48,366 nt of DNA from Streptomyces bohaiensis (GCF_012033785.1 NZ_JAAVJC010000010.1:1-48366); one strand, 5' to 3'; counted from the stretch's first letter, positions 1 to 8,511 are shown. Notes: generated by a model not told the origin, from the sequence alone. A program made the numbers and translations.

Positions 1-126
1 GCGCGCGGCAGCGCCGCGCCACGGCGGTCGCGACGACCGCGGCGATCCCGGTTTTCACCCGCGCGTGTCGCCGGGCGCCGCCCCCGCGCGGGCCGGTGCG
101 GTCGGGTCACCGGACAGCGGAGGGGT

Positions 127-1038
127 TCAGCGGGAGGCGCCGCGCCAACCGGCCACCGGCAGGGCGAACTTGGCGACGAGCCGGTCGGTGAAGGGCGCCC
201 GGTGCAGGCGGGCGAGGCGCACGGGCAACCGGCCCCGCCGCACCTCGACGCGCGCCCCCGCGGGCAGGTCGAAGCTGCGGCGTCCGTCGCACCACAGCAC
301 GCCGTGGGGCGTCCGCGGCTGGACCTCGACCGCCAGGACGGAAGCGGGCGCGGTCACCAGCGGTTTGGCGAAGAGCGCGTGCGCGCTGATGGGGACCATC
401 AGCAGCGCCTCGACCTCGGGCCAGACCACCGGGCCGCCGGCGGAGAAGGCATAGGCAGTGGAACCGGTCGGGGTGGCGCAGACGACACCGTCGCCGCCGA
501 ACCGGGAGACGGGCCGGCCGTCGACCTCGGTGACGACCTCCAGCATCCGCTCCCGGGAGACCTTCTCGACCGAGGCCTCGTTGAGCGCCCAGTCGGTGTG
601 CACGGGTCGACCGGCGGCGGTGCCGTCGCTGTAGACGGTCACGTCGATGGTCATGCGCTCCTCGACGTCGTAGTCACGGCGCACGACCCGGCTGACGACC
701 TGGTCGAGGTCGTCGCGTTCGGCCTCGGCGAGGAAGCCGATCCGGCCGAGGTTGACGCCGAGCATCGGGACGCCGGTCGCGTGGGCGAGCTCGGCGCCGC
801 GCAGCAGGGTGCCGTCGCCGCCGAGGACGACGAGGAGTTCGCAGCCGTCGGCGGCCTCGGGCCCGGCGGTGACCCGGTCAACGCCGTCGGGCAGCGGCAG
901 GTCGGGGGCCTCGTCGGCGAGGACGCGGACCCGCAGTCCGTGGGCGACGAGTCCCCGCACGAGCAGCTCGGCGCTGCGGACGGCCGCGGGCCGCCCGGTG
1001 TGGGCCAGCAGGAGAACGGCGCGGTCGGTCGTGGTCAC
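127..1038 (-). CDS. nadK: NAD kinase (ATP/polyphosphate-dependent)
   Basis: Phosphorylates NAD to NADP in the cytoplasm. The 303-residue product has the family's GGDGT nucleotide-binding motif at about residues 73-77, followed by the conserved NEASVEK and TPTGSTAYAFSAGG stretches and an intact C-terminus. The length is normal for actinobacteria. The GTG start at 1036-1038 overlaps the TGA of the upstream tlyA reading frame by 4 bp, so the two are translationally coupled; the longer in-frame extension simply runs through tlyA. The order tlyA-nadK is standard in actinomycetes and recN normally follows, but only 126 bp remain before the window edge and no recN start is visible there. Confidence 0.95.
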   Translation of the reverse strand: MTTTDRAVLLLAHTGRPAAVRSAELLVRGLVAHGLRVRVLADEAPDLPLPDGVDRVTAGPEAADGCELLVVLGGDGTLLRGAELAHATGVPMLGVNLGRIGFLAEAERDDLDQVVSRVVRRDYDVEERMTIDVTVYSDGTAAGRPVHTDWALNEASVEKVSRERMLEVVTEVDGRPVSRFGGDGVVCATPTGSTAYAFSAGGPVVWPEVEALLMVPISAHALFAKPLVTAPASVLAVEVQPRTPHGVLWCDGRRSFDLPAGARVEVRRGRLPVRLARLHRAPFTDRLVAKFALPVAGWRGASR

Positions 1039-1730
1039 TGGGGGCCCTCCGTCACGGCGCGGTCGATGTCGGCCGGGTCCGCCTGGGGCGCACCGGCGCG
1101 CAGCCACAGAAAATACTCGACGTTCCCCGAAGGGCCGGGCAGCGGGCTGGCCGTGACGCCGGCGGTGCCCAGCCCGAGCTCCCACCCGCGTGCCGCCACG
1201 GCCCGGACGGTGGCGGCACGGACCGCAGGATCGCGCACCACTCCGCCGTCGAGCCGCGAACGGTCCGCCTCGAACTGCGGCTTCACCATGAGCACCAGGT
1301 CGGCGTCGGTGGCGGCGCAGCGGGCGAGGGCGGGCAGCACGGTGGTCAGCGCGATGAACGACAGGTCACCGGTGATCAGTTCAGCGGGTCGGTCGTCGAG
1401 GTGCGCCGGGGTCAGTTCCCGGACGTTGGTGCGGTCCCGGACGGTGACGCGTGCGTCGTTCCGCAGCGACCAGGCGAGTTGGCCGTAGCCGACGTCGACG
1501 GCGACGACGTGGGCGGCGCCGGAGCGCAGCAGCACGTCGGTGAACCCGCCCGTGGACGCGCCCGCGTCCAGCGCGCGGCGGCCAAGGACCCGGAGCCCGG
1601 TCGGGGCGAACGCGGCGAGGGCGCCCGCGAGTTTGTGCCCGCCGCGCGAGACGTAGCCGGAGCCCTCGGCGGACTCCCGCACCACCACGGCGGCGCTGGT
1701 GGCGACCTGGGTCGCGGGGTTGCCTGCTGG
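1035..1730 (-). pseudogene. tlyA: TlyA-type rRNA 2'-O-methyltransferase, N-terminally truncated
   Basis: TlyA methylates 16S and 23S rRNA with SAM. The methyltransferase part is intact: SRGGHKLAGAL at its start, then the SAM-site region DAGASTGGFTDVLLRSGA, VDVGYGQLAW, and SFIALTTVLPAL. The family normally begins with a ~60-residue S4 RNA-binding domain that ends in a K/N-PATQV linker. Here homology starts exactly at NPATQVATSA, and upstream codons belong to another gene (DUF5324) on the same strand. No convincing start or ribosome site precedes the fragment; the frame is merely open to 1790. The S4 loss coincides with the truncation of DUF5324, so this is a junction, not ordinary decay. Confidence 0.85.
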
Positions 1731-2266
1731 TCCCACCAGCGCCACGCCACGTAGGCGCCACCGGCGATCACACCGGCGACACCGACCCACTTGGTGGTCG
1801 TCCAGGCCGCGGCGCGGCGGCGACGGCGCCGGACGGCCTTGCGGACGTCCTTCGCGGAGAGGTCGCCCCGGAGACCGGCGTAGGCGGCGGCGGACCGCGC
1901 GGCGGCCTTCTCGGCGGCGGGTCCGGCGGCGGCACGGGCCTGCTCCAGCCGCGGTGCCGCGGCGGCGCGGGCCTTGCGGGCCACGCCGCGGGTGCGGTCG
2001 GCGGCACGGCCGGCGGCCTCGTCGACGCCCTCGGGGAGCGACTGGCGGGCCTGCTCCAGCCGCGGGACGACGTGGGAGGCGTAGTTCTCACGGGCGGCGG
2101 AGGCCGCCTTGCGGGCACGGGGCTTCAGGTAGGCGCCCGCTTCGTGTGCGTACTGCGACGCGGACTCCCGGGCGGAGGCGGCGTAGGGCCCCACCACGTC
2201 CGCCGCGTGACGCGCGGTCTCCCTCGCGTTGTCGCCGGCGGCGCGCACGCGTTCTTTGCGGTTCAC
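1722..2266 (-). pseudogene. DUF5324 family protein, C-terminally truncated at the tlyA junction
   Basis: Starts ATG at 2266 with MNRKERVRAAGDNARET and runs through Ala/Arg-rich amphipathic helices (repeats of PRLEQAR at about residues 66 and 105). An Arg-rich stretch (KAVRRRRRR) follows, then one membrane segment (WVGVAGVIAGGAYVAW) ending at WDQQA. This is the layout of the Streptomyces DUF5324 proteins that sit divergent to the ppiA cyclophilin gene, as here. Family members continue after the WW(D/E)KQ motif into a short Pro/Ala-rich tail. Here the frame instead reads 100 residues of out-of-frame tlyA down to 1412, which is nonsense. Function of the family is unknown; probably a membrane-anchored helical protein. 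Confidence 0.8.
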
Positions 2267-2487
2267 GGGACAGACCCTCCTGTCGGTGGTTCGCTGTTGC
2301 GGTCATCGTGCGGTCATCCAGCAGTCTCAACAGACGCCTGGCACCGCTGTGCCGCCTGTCCACTCGTACGCAAATCATGCCGGGTGAGACCGGCTCAGGC
2401 ACGCGAAACGGGCATCCGGGGCACCGCGTGTCGCGCGGGCATGGGAGGATCATGCACGGTCAGCCCAAGGACGACGGAAGGTACAAC

Positions 2488-3021
2488 GTGGCCGAGCAGC
2501 TCTTCGCGACCCTGAAGACCAATCATGGCCCCATCGAGGTCCAGCTCTTCCCGAACCACGCGCCGAAGACGGTGAAGAACTTCGTGGAACTCGCGGAGGG
2601 CACCCGCAAGTGGACCAACCCGGCCACGGGCGAGCAGGCCGCCACGAAGCTCTACGACGGCACGGTCTTCCACCGTGTCATCAGCGGCTTCATGATCCAG
2701 GGCGGCGACCCCCTGGGCAACGGCACCGGCGGTCCCGGCTACGAGTTCGGTGACGAGATCCACCCCGATCTCGCCTTCACCAAGCCGTACCTGCTCGCCA
2801 TGGCCAACGCCGGCCCGGGCACCAACGGCTCGCAGTTCTTCATCACCGTCGGCGCCACCACCTGGCTCACCGGCAAGCACACCATCTTCGGCGAGGTGAC
2901 CGACGCCGAGGGCCGCAAGGTCGTCGACGCGATCGCCGGCACGGCGACCGACGCCCGCACCGACCGTCCGCTGCAGGACGTCGTGGTGGAGTCCGTCACC
3001 ATCGAGCGCCGCGACGGCTGA
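2488..3021 (+). CDS. ppiA: Cyclophilin-type peptidyl-prolyl cis-trans isomerase
   Basis: Catalyses proline isomerisation during protein folding; no signal peptide, so cytoplasmic. The 177-residue product carries the cyclophilin core: TVKNFVELAEG, FHRVISGFMIQGGDP (catalytic Arg in FHR, active-site Phe/Met/Gln), MANAGPGTNGSQFFIT, and HTIFGEV. The GTG at 2488 is preferred because GGAAGG lies about 10 bases upstream; longer in-frame starts back to 1699 cross the divergent DUF5324 gene. An insertion (KWTNPATGEQAATK, about residues 36-49) is typical of actinomycete cyclophilins. A strong hairpin follows at 3071. Confidence 0.93.
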   Translation: MAEQLFATLKTNHGPIEVQLFPNHAPKTVKNFVELAEGTRKWTNPATGEQAATKLYDGTVFHRVISGFMIQGGDPLGNGTGGPGYEFGDEIHPDLAFTKPYLLAMANAGPGTNGSQFFITVGATTWLTGKHTIFGEVTDAEGRKVVDAIAGTATDARTDRPLQDVVVESVTIERRDG

Positions 3022-3070
3022 GTCCGGCACCACCGCCGGCCCCGGTCGCCGGGCGCCGTTCGGGAACCAT

Positions 3071-3104
3071 CCGGCCCCCTGATCCGTAGGATTCAGGGGG
3101 CCGG
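3071..3104 (+). terminator. Hairpin terminator of ppiA
   Basis: Twelve-base arms (3071-3082 and 3093-3104) pair perfectly around a 10-base loop, 50 bp after the ppiA stop and before the rhomboid gene. There is no U-tract, as is usual in this GC-rich genome. Confidence 0.7.
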
Positions 3105-3175
3105 CGTGTGCCCGGCTCCCCGCGGGGAAGACCCCTCAGGGCCGCGCCGCGCGGCCACGGCGGCGAGAGGACACC

Positions 3176-4063
3176 ATGACGCAGCACGAGCGGCAGCCCG
3201 GCCTGAGCGCCTGCTTCCGCCACCCGGAGCGGGACACCGGCATCCACTGCACCCGCTGCGAACGGCCGATCTGTCCGGACTGCATGATCGACGCGGCGGT
3301 CGGCTACCAGTGCCCCGAGTGCGTCCGGCAGGGAGCCGCCGAGCAGGCGGCCACCCAGCCGCGCACGATCGCCGGGGGGCGGCTGCGCACCGACACCAGG
3401 CTGGTCACGCTGTGCCTGATCGGTGTCAACCTCGCCGTCTTCGTCGGGCTCAAGGCGAGCGAGTACCTGGGCGGCGGCGAGTTCGGCCTGATCCGCGACT
3501 TCGCGATGCTCGGGTACGCCTGGGCGCCCGGGTCGCCGGAGCTCATGGGTGTCGCGACCGGCGAGTGGTACCGGCTGCTGACCTCGGCCTTCATGCACCA
3601 GGCGATCTTCCACATCGCCTTCAACATGTTCGCGCTCTGGTTCCTCGGGCCGAACCTGGAGGCGGCGCTCGGCCGCGGACGGTTCCTGGCGCTGTACCTG
3701 ATCTCGGCGCTGGCCGGCTCCACGGCCTCGTTCGCGCTGGCGGCGCAGAACCAGTTCTCGCTGGGTGCCTCAGGCGCGGTCTTCGGACTCTTCGGAGCGC
3801 TGGCCGTGCTGCTGCGCAAGCTGCGCTACGACATGCGGCCGGTCCTGGTGCTGCTCGCCGTCAACCTGGTGATCACCTTCCTGCCGGGGCTGAACATCGC
3901 CTGGCAGGCGCACCTCGGCGGGTTGGTGGCGGGTGCCGCGATCGCCTACGGGATGGTGCACGCGCCGCGACGCAACCGGACCGCGTACCAGGTGGGCGTC
4001 TGCGTCCTGGTGCTGCTGGTGCTGGTCGGCGTATGCGTGGCGCGCACCCTCCAGCTGACCTGA
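3176..4063 (+). CDS. Rhomboid family intramembrane serine protease with N-terminal zinc-binding box
   Basis: Predicted membrane protease of 295 residues. Residues 13-50 form a Cys/His-rich B-box-like zinc module (Cys at 13, 25, 28, 33, 36, 46 and 49, plus His). A hydrophobic rhomboid domain follows, with HIAFNMFALWFLG (146-158), the GASG catalytic serine motif (Ser199) and the second catalytic residue in AHLGGLVAG (His246). Five to six further hydrophobic segments end near residue 290. The zinc box before the protease domain is common in actinobacterial rhomboids. The gene converges on crgA, with a 276-bp region of DnaA-box-like repeats between them. Substrates are not evident from context. 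Confidence 0.92.
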   Translation: MTQHERQPGLSACFRHPERDTGIHCTRCERPICPDCMIDAAVGYQCPECVRQGAAEQAATQPRTIAGGRLRTDTRLVTLCLIGVNLAVFVGLKASEYLGGGEFGLIRDFAMLGYAWAPGSPELMGVATGEWYRLLTSAFMHQAIFHIAFNMFALWFLGPNLEAALGRGRFLALYLISALAGSTASFALAAQNQFSLGASGAVFGLFGALAVLLRKLRYDMRPVLVLLAVNLVITFLPGLNIAWQAHLGGLVAGAAIAYGMVHAPRRNRTAYQVGVCVLVLLVLVGVCVARTLQLT

Positions 4064-4131
4064 CGGCCGCGCGGCGCGGCGGCTCGTGCGGCGGTGCCCG
4101 GGGACGAGCACGACGCGCGGCGCGACCTGCG

Positions 4132-4336
4132 GTCACCACCCTGGGGTACCTGGTTATCCACAGCCGGTGCGCGATTCGTCAACTCCTGTGGACACACCCC
4201 CCGAACCTGCGTTCGAGTGACATTTCCGCAGGCGAACACGGGTGCGGCGCCGCACTGGCGGCGCCGCGACCTCCCTGCTACCGCCGAGTTATCCACAGCT
4301 TTTGTGATCTTCGATCATCCTGTGGATAACTCGGCG
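4132..4336. repeat. DnaA-box-like repeat cluster between rhomboid gene and crgA
   Basis: This noncoding region holds four DnaA-box-like 9-mers: TTATCCACA at 4154-4162, an inverse box (TGTGGACA) at 4187-4194, and a perfect 17-bp inverted repeat (4282-4298 with 4320-4336, 21-bp spacer) whose arms each contain TTATCCACA pointing inward. The first box belongs to a 32-bp module (4132-4163) that begins GTCAC and ends TCCACAG; it matches in spacing the two modules at 19721 and 26424. The 17-bp dyad ends 4 bp from the crgA stop, so it could also serve as a terminator for the convergent genes. DnaA binding is inference from the 9-mer consensus. Confidence 0.6.
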
Positions 4337-4339
4337 CCG

Positions 4340-4690
4340 TTATTTCCACTGCGTGGAAACCACGAAGCCGGCGCCGATGAAGCCGAACCCGACGACGATG
4401 TTCCAGGCACCGATCGCACCGATCGGCAGATCGCCCTCGGCGACGTAGTAGACGACGATCCACAGCAGACCGATGACGAACAGCGCCAGCATCAGCGGCG
4501 CCACCCAGCGGCGCACACCGCCACCGGTCCGCATGTCGATCTTCTGCGGCTTCTTCCGATCGACCTTCTGGTCGCTCTTGTCGCCCTTGTCGCCCTTGGC
4601 GTCACCCGCGAGCTTCCGCTCGCCGATCTGCTGCTTCTCGGGCTTCGCGGCGGAGCCGTCCTTCTTCTTCCGGATCCGGGACTTCGGCAC
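4340..4690 (-). CDS. crgA: Septation inhibitor / cell division protein CrgA
   Basis: Small membrane protein that interferes with FtsZ-ring assembly in streptomycete hyphae and coordinates septation with sporulation (family knowledge). Sequence: 116 residues starting [10 protein letters not shown] Lys/Asp-rich N-terminal half contains [10 protein letters not shown]. Two transmembrane helices lie at about 63-84 ([20 protein letters not shown]) and 92-112, and the protein ends ...VVSTQWK. The core RRWVAPLM...GAWN is typical. The N-terminal charged stretch is longer than in short homologues (84-95 residues). Divergent from the DUF881 gene at 4793. Confidence 0.95.
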   Translation of the reverse strand: MPKSRIRKKKDGSAAKPEKQQIGERKLAGDAKGDKGDKSDQKVDRKKPQKIDMRTGGGVRRWVAPLMLALFVIGLLWIVVYYVAEGDLPIGAIGAWNIVVGFGFIGAGFVVSTQWK

Positions 4691-4792
4691 GAGAGCCTCT
4701 CCTGTCTACGCGCTGCGGTCACACAGCAGAACACGGTGCGGGATGTTCGGATAGCGTAGTGCGTGAAGTGTCGATGAAGGGAGCAGGGTGCG

Positions 4793-5530
4793 GTGGGGGA
4801 CTTCCGCTTCCGCCCGGCGCGGTTGGGCACCATCGGTGTCTTCATGCTGGCCGGACTGATCTTCTGGACCAGTTTCAGCGTCTCCGGCGGCTCCAACATC
4901 CGCACGGACGACTCGCTGCTCCAGATGTCGGACCTCATACGCGACCGCGGCCGCGAGAACGCGCGACTGGAGGCGACCGCCGCCCAGCTCCGCACCGAGG
5001 TGCAGCAGCTGCGTGAACGCGACGCGGGCGCCGACCCCGCCGGCTCCGAGCGGCTCGCCGCGCAGGAGGCCGAGGCCGGGCTGGAGGAGATCACCGGCGA
5101 CGGCCTCACCGTCACCCTCACCGACGCGCCCCCGGACGCCGTGCCGCTGCTCCCGGACGTCCGCGACCCCCGCCCCGACGACCTGGTCATCCACCAGCAG
5201 GACCTCCAGGCCGTCGTCAACGCCCTGTGGGCCGGCGGCGCCGAGGGGATCCAGGTCATGGACCAGCGGCTGATCTCCACCAGCGCCGTGCGGTGCGTCG
5301 GCAACACCCTGATCCTCCAGGGGCAGCTCTACTCCCCGCCGTACGTCGTCACCGCCGTCGGCGACACCGACCGGCTCCGCGAGGCGCTGGACACCTCCCC
5401 CGCGATCGAGCTGTACCAGCTGTACGTCGAGGCGTACGGGCTCGGTTGGCAGGTCGACCAGCGCTCCGCCGTCACCCTCCCCGGCTACACCGGATCGACC
5501 GAGCTGCAGCACGCCACCCCCGTGGAGTGA
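4793..5530 (+). CDS. DUF881 family membrane-anchored coiled-coil protein
   Basis: GTG start at 4793 gives a 245-residue product with a cytoplasmic stub, one membrane helix (about 10-30, LGTIGVFMLAGLIFWTSF), and an extracytoplasmic coiled coil (about 47-75, RDRGRENARLEATAAQLRTEVQQL). A DUF881 globular domain follows, with the conserved GLTVTLTDAP and VDLVIHQQDLQ-type segment (DDLVIHQQDLQAVVNALWAGGAEGIQ at about 124-149) and AIELYQLYVEAYGLGW near the end. The family accompanies crgA and division genes across actinobacteria, and overall shape resembles divisome coiled-coil proteins; a molecular function is not established. Upstream AGGGTGCG is a weak ribosome site. Confidence 0.88.
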   Translation: MGDFRFRPARLGTIGVFMLAGLIFWTSFSVSGGSNIRTDDSLLQMSDLIRDRGRENARLEATAAQLRTEVQQLRERDAGADPAGSERLAAQEAEAGLEEITGDGLTVTLTDAPPDAVPLLPDVRDPRPDDLVIHQQDLQAVVNALWAGGAEGIQVMDQRLISTSAVRCVGNTLILQGQLYSPPYVVTAVGDTDRLREALDTSPAIELYQLYVEAYGLGWQVDQRSAVTLPGYTGSTELQHATPVE

Positions 5531-5686
5531 CCGCGCCCGGCCGGATCGCGCCCCAAAACCGCGATGCCGACCGGCGGCCCGGCACCGCGTCGTACGCTTG
5601 GGCTCGCACGGCCACGCGCAGCGGCCGGCGGGGCGGCCCGCGGCAGGGCCACGCGCCCGAGGAAGACAGAGAGGGAACCCTCCACC

Positions 5687-5845
5687 ATGTACGGCTGGAT
5701 CTGGCGGCACCTGCCGGGCAACACCCTGGTGCGGTCCCTGATCTCACTGGTCCTGATCGTCGGCGCGGTCTACCTGCTCTTCACCGTCGTCTTCCCCTGG
5801 GCCGAACCGCTGCTGCCGTTCAACGACGTCACCGTCGAGGGATGA
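5687..5845 (+). CDS. Small single-pass membrane protein (52 aa), crgA locus
   Basis: The 52-residue product starts MYGWIWRHLPGN and has one hydrophobic helix (about 16-36, LISLVLIVGAVYLLFTVVF), then an acidic end. A good ribosome site (GAGGGAA) precedes the ATG by 8 bases. It lies between the DUF881 gene and the glutamine amidotransferase gene with only 16 bp to the latter, so it is probably co-transcribed with it. Proteins of this type recur at the same position in Streptomyces genomes. No function is recognised. Confidence 0.8.
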   Translation: MYGWIWRHLPGNTLVRSLISLVLIVGAVYLLFTVVFPWAEPLLPFNDVTVEG

Positions 5846-5861
5846 CGACCGAGGAACAGGA

Positions 5862-6572
5862 ATGAGGAACACTCCGACTATGGCTCCCCGCGTGCTGGTC
5901 GTCGACAACTACGACAGCTTCGTCTACAACCTGGTCCAGTACCTCTACCAACTCGGTGCCGAGTGCGAGGTGCTGCGCAACGACGCGGTACGGCCCGAGC
6001 ACGTGGCGGAGGGCGGCTTCGACGGGGTGCTGCTCTCCCCCGGCCCGGGCGCCCCCGAACAGGCCGGTGTCTGCGTGGAGATGGTGCGGCACTGCGCCGC
6101 GACCGGGGTGCCGGTCTTCGGAGTCTGCCTCGGTCTCCAGGCGATGGCCGTCGCATACGGCGGCGTGGTGGACCGTGCGCCCGAACTGCTCCACGGCAAG
6201 ACCTCACCGGTGCTGCACTCCGGGAGCGGGGTCTTCGCCGGGCTGCCGTCCCCGCTGACGGTCACCCGCTACCACTCACTGGCCGTCGTGGAGGGCACCG
6301 TGCCCGCCGAGTTCGAGGTCACGGCCCGCACCGAGCGCGCCGACGGCACCCCCGGCGTCGTCATGGGGCTGCGTCACCGCACGCTCGCCGTCGAGGGCGT
6401 GCAGTTCCACCCGGAGTCGGTGCTGACCGAGGGCGGCCACCGCATGCTCGCCAACTGGCTCGCGGTCTGCGGTGACACCGACGCACCGGCCCGCTCCGCA
6501 GGGCTCGCCCCCGTGGTGGGGCGCCCCGGCCACCGGTCCGCCGACCGTCCGGGCGACCGGACCGCGGCGTGA
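5862..6572 (+). CDS. trpG: Anthranilate / aminodeoxychorismate synthase glutamine amidotransferase subunit (class I GATase)
   Basis: Supplies ammonia from glutamine to a chorismate-using partner. The class I amidotransferase fold is clear: VLVVDNYDSFVYNLVQYL near the start, SPGPGAPEQAG, the nucleophile in FGVCLGLQAMA (Cys at about residue 85) and the His-Glu pair in VQFHPESVLTEGG. Length (236) is close to the family with a Pro/Arg-rich C-terminal tail. The ATG at 5862 has AGGAACAGG upstream; an ATG at 5880 would also fit. No synthase component I gene is adjacent, so whether it serves tryptophan, folate or another pathway cannot be told. In streptomycetes this copy sits beside crgA and sortase genes. 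Confidence 0.88.
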   Translation: MRNTPTMAPRVLVVDNYDSFVYNLVQYLYQLGAECEVLRNDAVRPEHVAEGGFDGVLLSPGPGAPEQAGVCVEMVRHCAATGVPVFGVCLGLQAMAVAYGGVVDRAPELLHGKTSPVLHSGSGVFAGLPSPLTVTRYHSLAVVEGTVPAEFEVTARTERADGTPGVVMGLRHRTLAVEGVQFHPESVLTEGGHRMLANWLAVCGDTDAPARSAGLAPVVGRPGHRSADRPGDRTAA

Positions 6573-6611
6573 CCGGCCGACGGCGGGGGGCGGCGTGACC
6601 GGGGGCCCGCG

Positions 6612-6760
6612 ATGACCGCGGCGGGCCACGGCGACGGCGGCGGCTGGGAACCACCGGCGGCCACGCCGGTCCCCGACGACTACGCGGCGGCCATCGGCGC
6701 CCTCGACGACCCGCTCACCGACCCCCTTCCCGGCTCGTACGGCACGGGACGGGGCACACC
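6612..6760 (+). pseudogene. Class E sortase, N-terminal fragment only
   Basis: The ATG at 6612 starts a Gly/Pro-rich cytoplasmic leader (MTAAGHGDGGGWEPPAA) that continues DYAAAIGALDDPLTDPLPG, the kind of leader seen ahead of Streptomyces class E sortases. Position supports this: sortase genes normally follow the crgA-DUF881-amidotransferase group. No membrane helix or sortase catalytic TLxTC motif follows; by about 6780 the DNA is coding for GlnD in another frame. The identification rests on leader style and locus, so it is moderate. Confidence 0.55.
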
Positions 6761-6780
6761 GCCGCCCGCTCGCACGGACG

Positions 6781-8271
6781 GCGCGGCCCGACCGGGACCC
6801 GGTGCTCCCGCTCCGTGCCGCGGCGGCGGCCGCGCGGGCCGGGCTGCCGCTCGCGCTCCCGTCGCTCCGGCGGCTCGCCGGGACCGACGCGCCGCTGCCG
6901 GTCCCGTGGCCCGCCGAGGCGCGGGAGGAGTTCGTCACCCTCCTCGGCGCGGGGCGGGGCCTCCTGCCGGTGTGGGAGGCGATGACCGCGGTCGGTCTCG
7001 TCACCCGGCTGCTGCCCGACTGGGAGAGGGTGCACTGTCGGCCGCAGCGCAACCCGGTCCACCGGTGGACCGTGGACCGGCACCTCGTCGAGACGGCCGT
7101 GCACGCCGCCGGCCTCACGCGCACCGTGCACCGCCCCGACCTCCTGCTCGTCGCGGCGCTGCTGCACGACATCGGCAAGGGATGGCCGGGGGACCACAGC
7201 GTCGTCGGCGAGACCATCGCCCGCGACACGGCGACCCGCCTCGGCTTCGGACCGGAGGACACCGCGGTGCTCGCCGCGCTGGTACGGCACCACCTGCTGC
7301 TCGTCGACACCGCCACCCGGCGCGACCTCGATGACCCGGTCACCGTCCGCGGCGTGGCGGACGCGGTGGGGAGCGTGAGCACCCTCGAACTGCTCCATGC
7401 GCTGACCCGGTCGGACGCCCTCGCCACGGGACCGGCGGCCTGGTCCCGGTGGCGCGCCTCCCTCGTGGACGAGCTCGTCACCCGGGTCCGGGCCGAGCTG
7501 GACGACGCGTCGCCGGTGTCGGGTGACCCGGCGCCGTGGCCCCCGGACCTGACGGGCGAGGCCGAGCAGCTGGCGCGGTCGGCGGTCGCCCAGGCCGCTC
7601 CGGTGCTCCTCCTGTCCGGACAGGAAGCGGCGCCGCGGTCCGGAACGCCCGACGGGTCCGCCGAACGGGGCGACCCGGACGACACGGCGCACGGCGAAGC
7701 CGAGCCCGTGGGCGTCGCCCTGACGGTGGCGCTGCCCGACCGCCCCGGGGCGCTGCCGGCGGTCGCGGGCGTGCTTGCCCTTCACCGCCTCACGGTGCGG
7801 TCCGCCACCCTCCGCGCCCTGGCCCTCGGCGAGGGGCGGACCGCACTGCTCATGCAGTGGCGCGTCGCGGCCGTGTACGGGGCTCTCCCCGAGGTCGACC
7901 GGCTGCGCGCGGATGTCCAGCGTGCGCTGGACGGCTCGTTGGATGTGGCGGAACGCCTGGCGGAGCGCGAGCGCGCTACCCGTCCCCGGCGCCGTCGCTA
8001 CCCGCAGCAGCCCCCGCCCCGGGTCGAGATCGTTTCTGCGGGAAGCCGCGCCACCGTGCTCGAGGTGCGTGCCCCCGACGCCCCCGGCCTGCTGTACCGC
8101 ATCGGCGACGCACTGGAGGGCCGGGGGGTGCGGGTGCGGAGTGCCCACGTCGCCACGCTGGGCGCCGACGCGGTCGACTCCTTCTACCTGACCGACACGG
8201 CGGACCGCCCCCTCACCGTTGAGGCGGGGGCGGAGGTGGTGGCGAGCCTGGAGGCGGCGTTGCGGAGCTGA
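6781..8271 (+). pseudogene. glnD: [Protein-PII] uridylyl/adenylyltransferase GlnD, C-terminal part only
   Basis: GlnD modifies the PII nitrogen regulator GlnK. About 490 residues remain: a helical linker, the HD domain (LLLVAALLHDIGKGWPGD with the metal-binding HD pair at about 7159-7182, then VRHHLLL), and two ACT domains (VALTVALPDRPGALPAVAGVLA near 7710 and LEVRAPDAPGLLYRIGDAL near 8060). Full-length streptomycete GlnD is about 800 residues; the N-terminal nucleotidyltransferase domain is absent, and upstream codons match a sortase leader instead. The frame becomes GlnD-like from about PDRDPVLPLRAAAAAA (6787). The first possible start is GTG 6802, which has no ribosome site. ffh follows, as usual. 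Confidence 0.88.
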
Positions 8272-8481
8272 CCGCGCCTCCCGACTCCCGTCCGTGCAGG
8301 CTGTGCCCCCGGTTCCGGAGAACCGTCGTCCGCCCCGCCGCTCGGGGGCCGGCGCGTCGTCTGCCCCCGAGCGCTCCGGCGACGGGCGAACGCCCTCGAG
8401 GGCCCGGGAAGTCCCGCCGTGCGGCGAACGCCCCCTGCCCCGCGCCCGCCGCGCTCCGTACCCCGCCCCGTCGCCCGCTCG

Positions 8482-8511
8482 TGACCGTCCCGCGGCGCGG
8501 GCGGATACCCT
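8482..8511 (+). promoter_or_regulatory. Candidate ffh promoter in the 286-bp glnD-ffh gap
   Basis: The GC-rich gap 8272-8557 has a TGACCG element (8482-8487) and a TACCCT -10 (8506-8511) 18 bp apart, 46 bp upstream of the ffh GTG. This fits a housekeeping promoter loosely. Nothing else is seen in the gap. Confidence 0.35.

Noticed and set aside
1..126. Possible start of recN after nadK
   Set aside because: The 126 bases contain no recognisable RecN N-terminus on either strand.
1412..1721. About 100 residues continuing the DUF5324 frame past WWDQQA
   Set aside because: It is tlyA coding DNA read in the wrong frame; not a genuine fusion protein.
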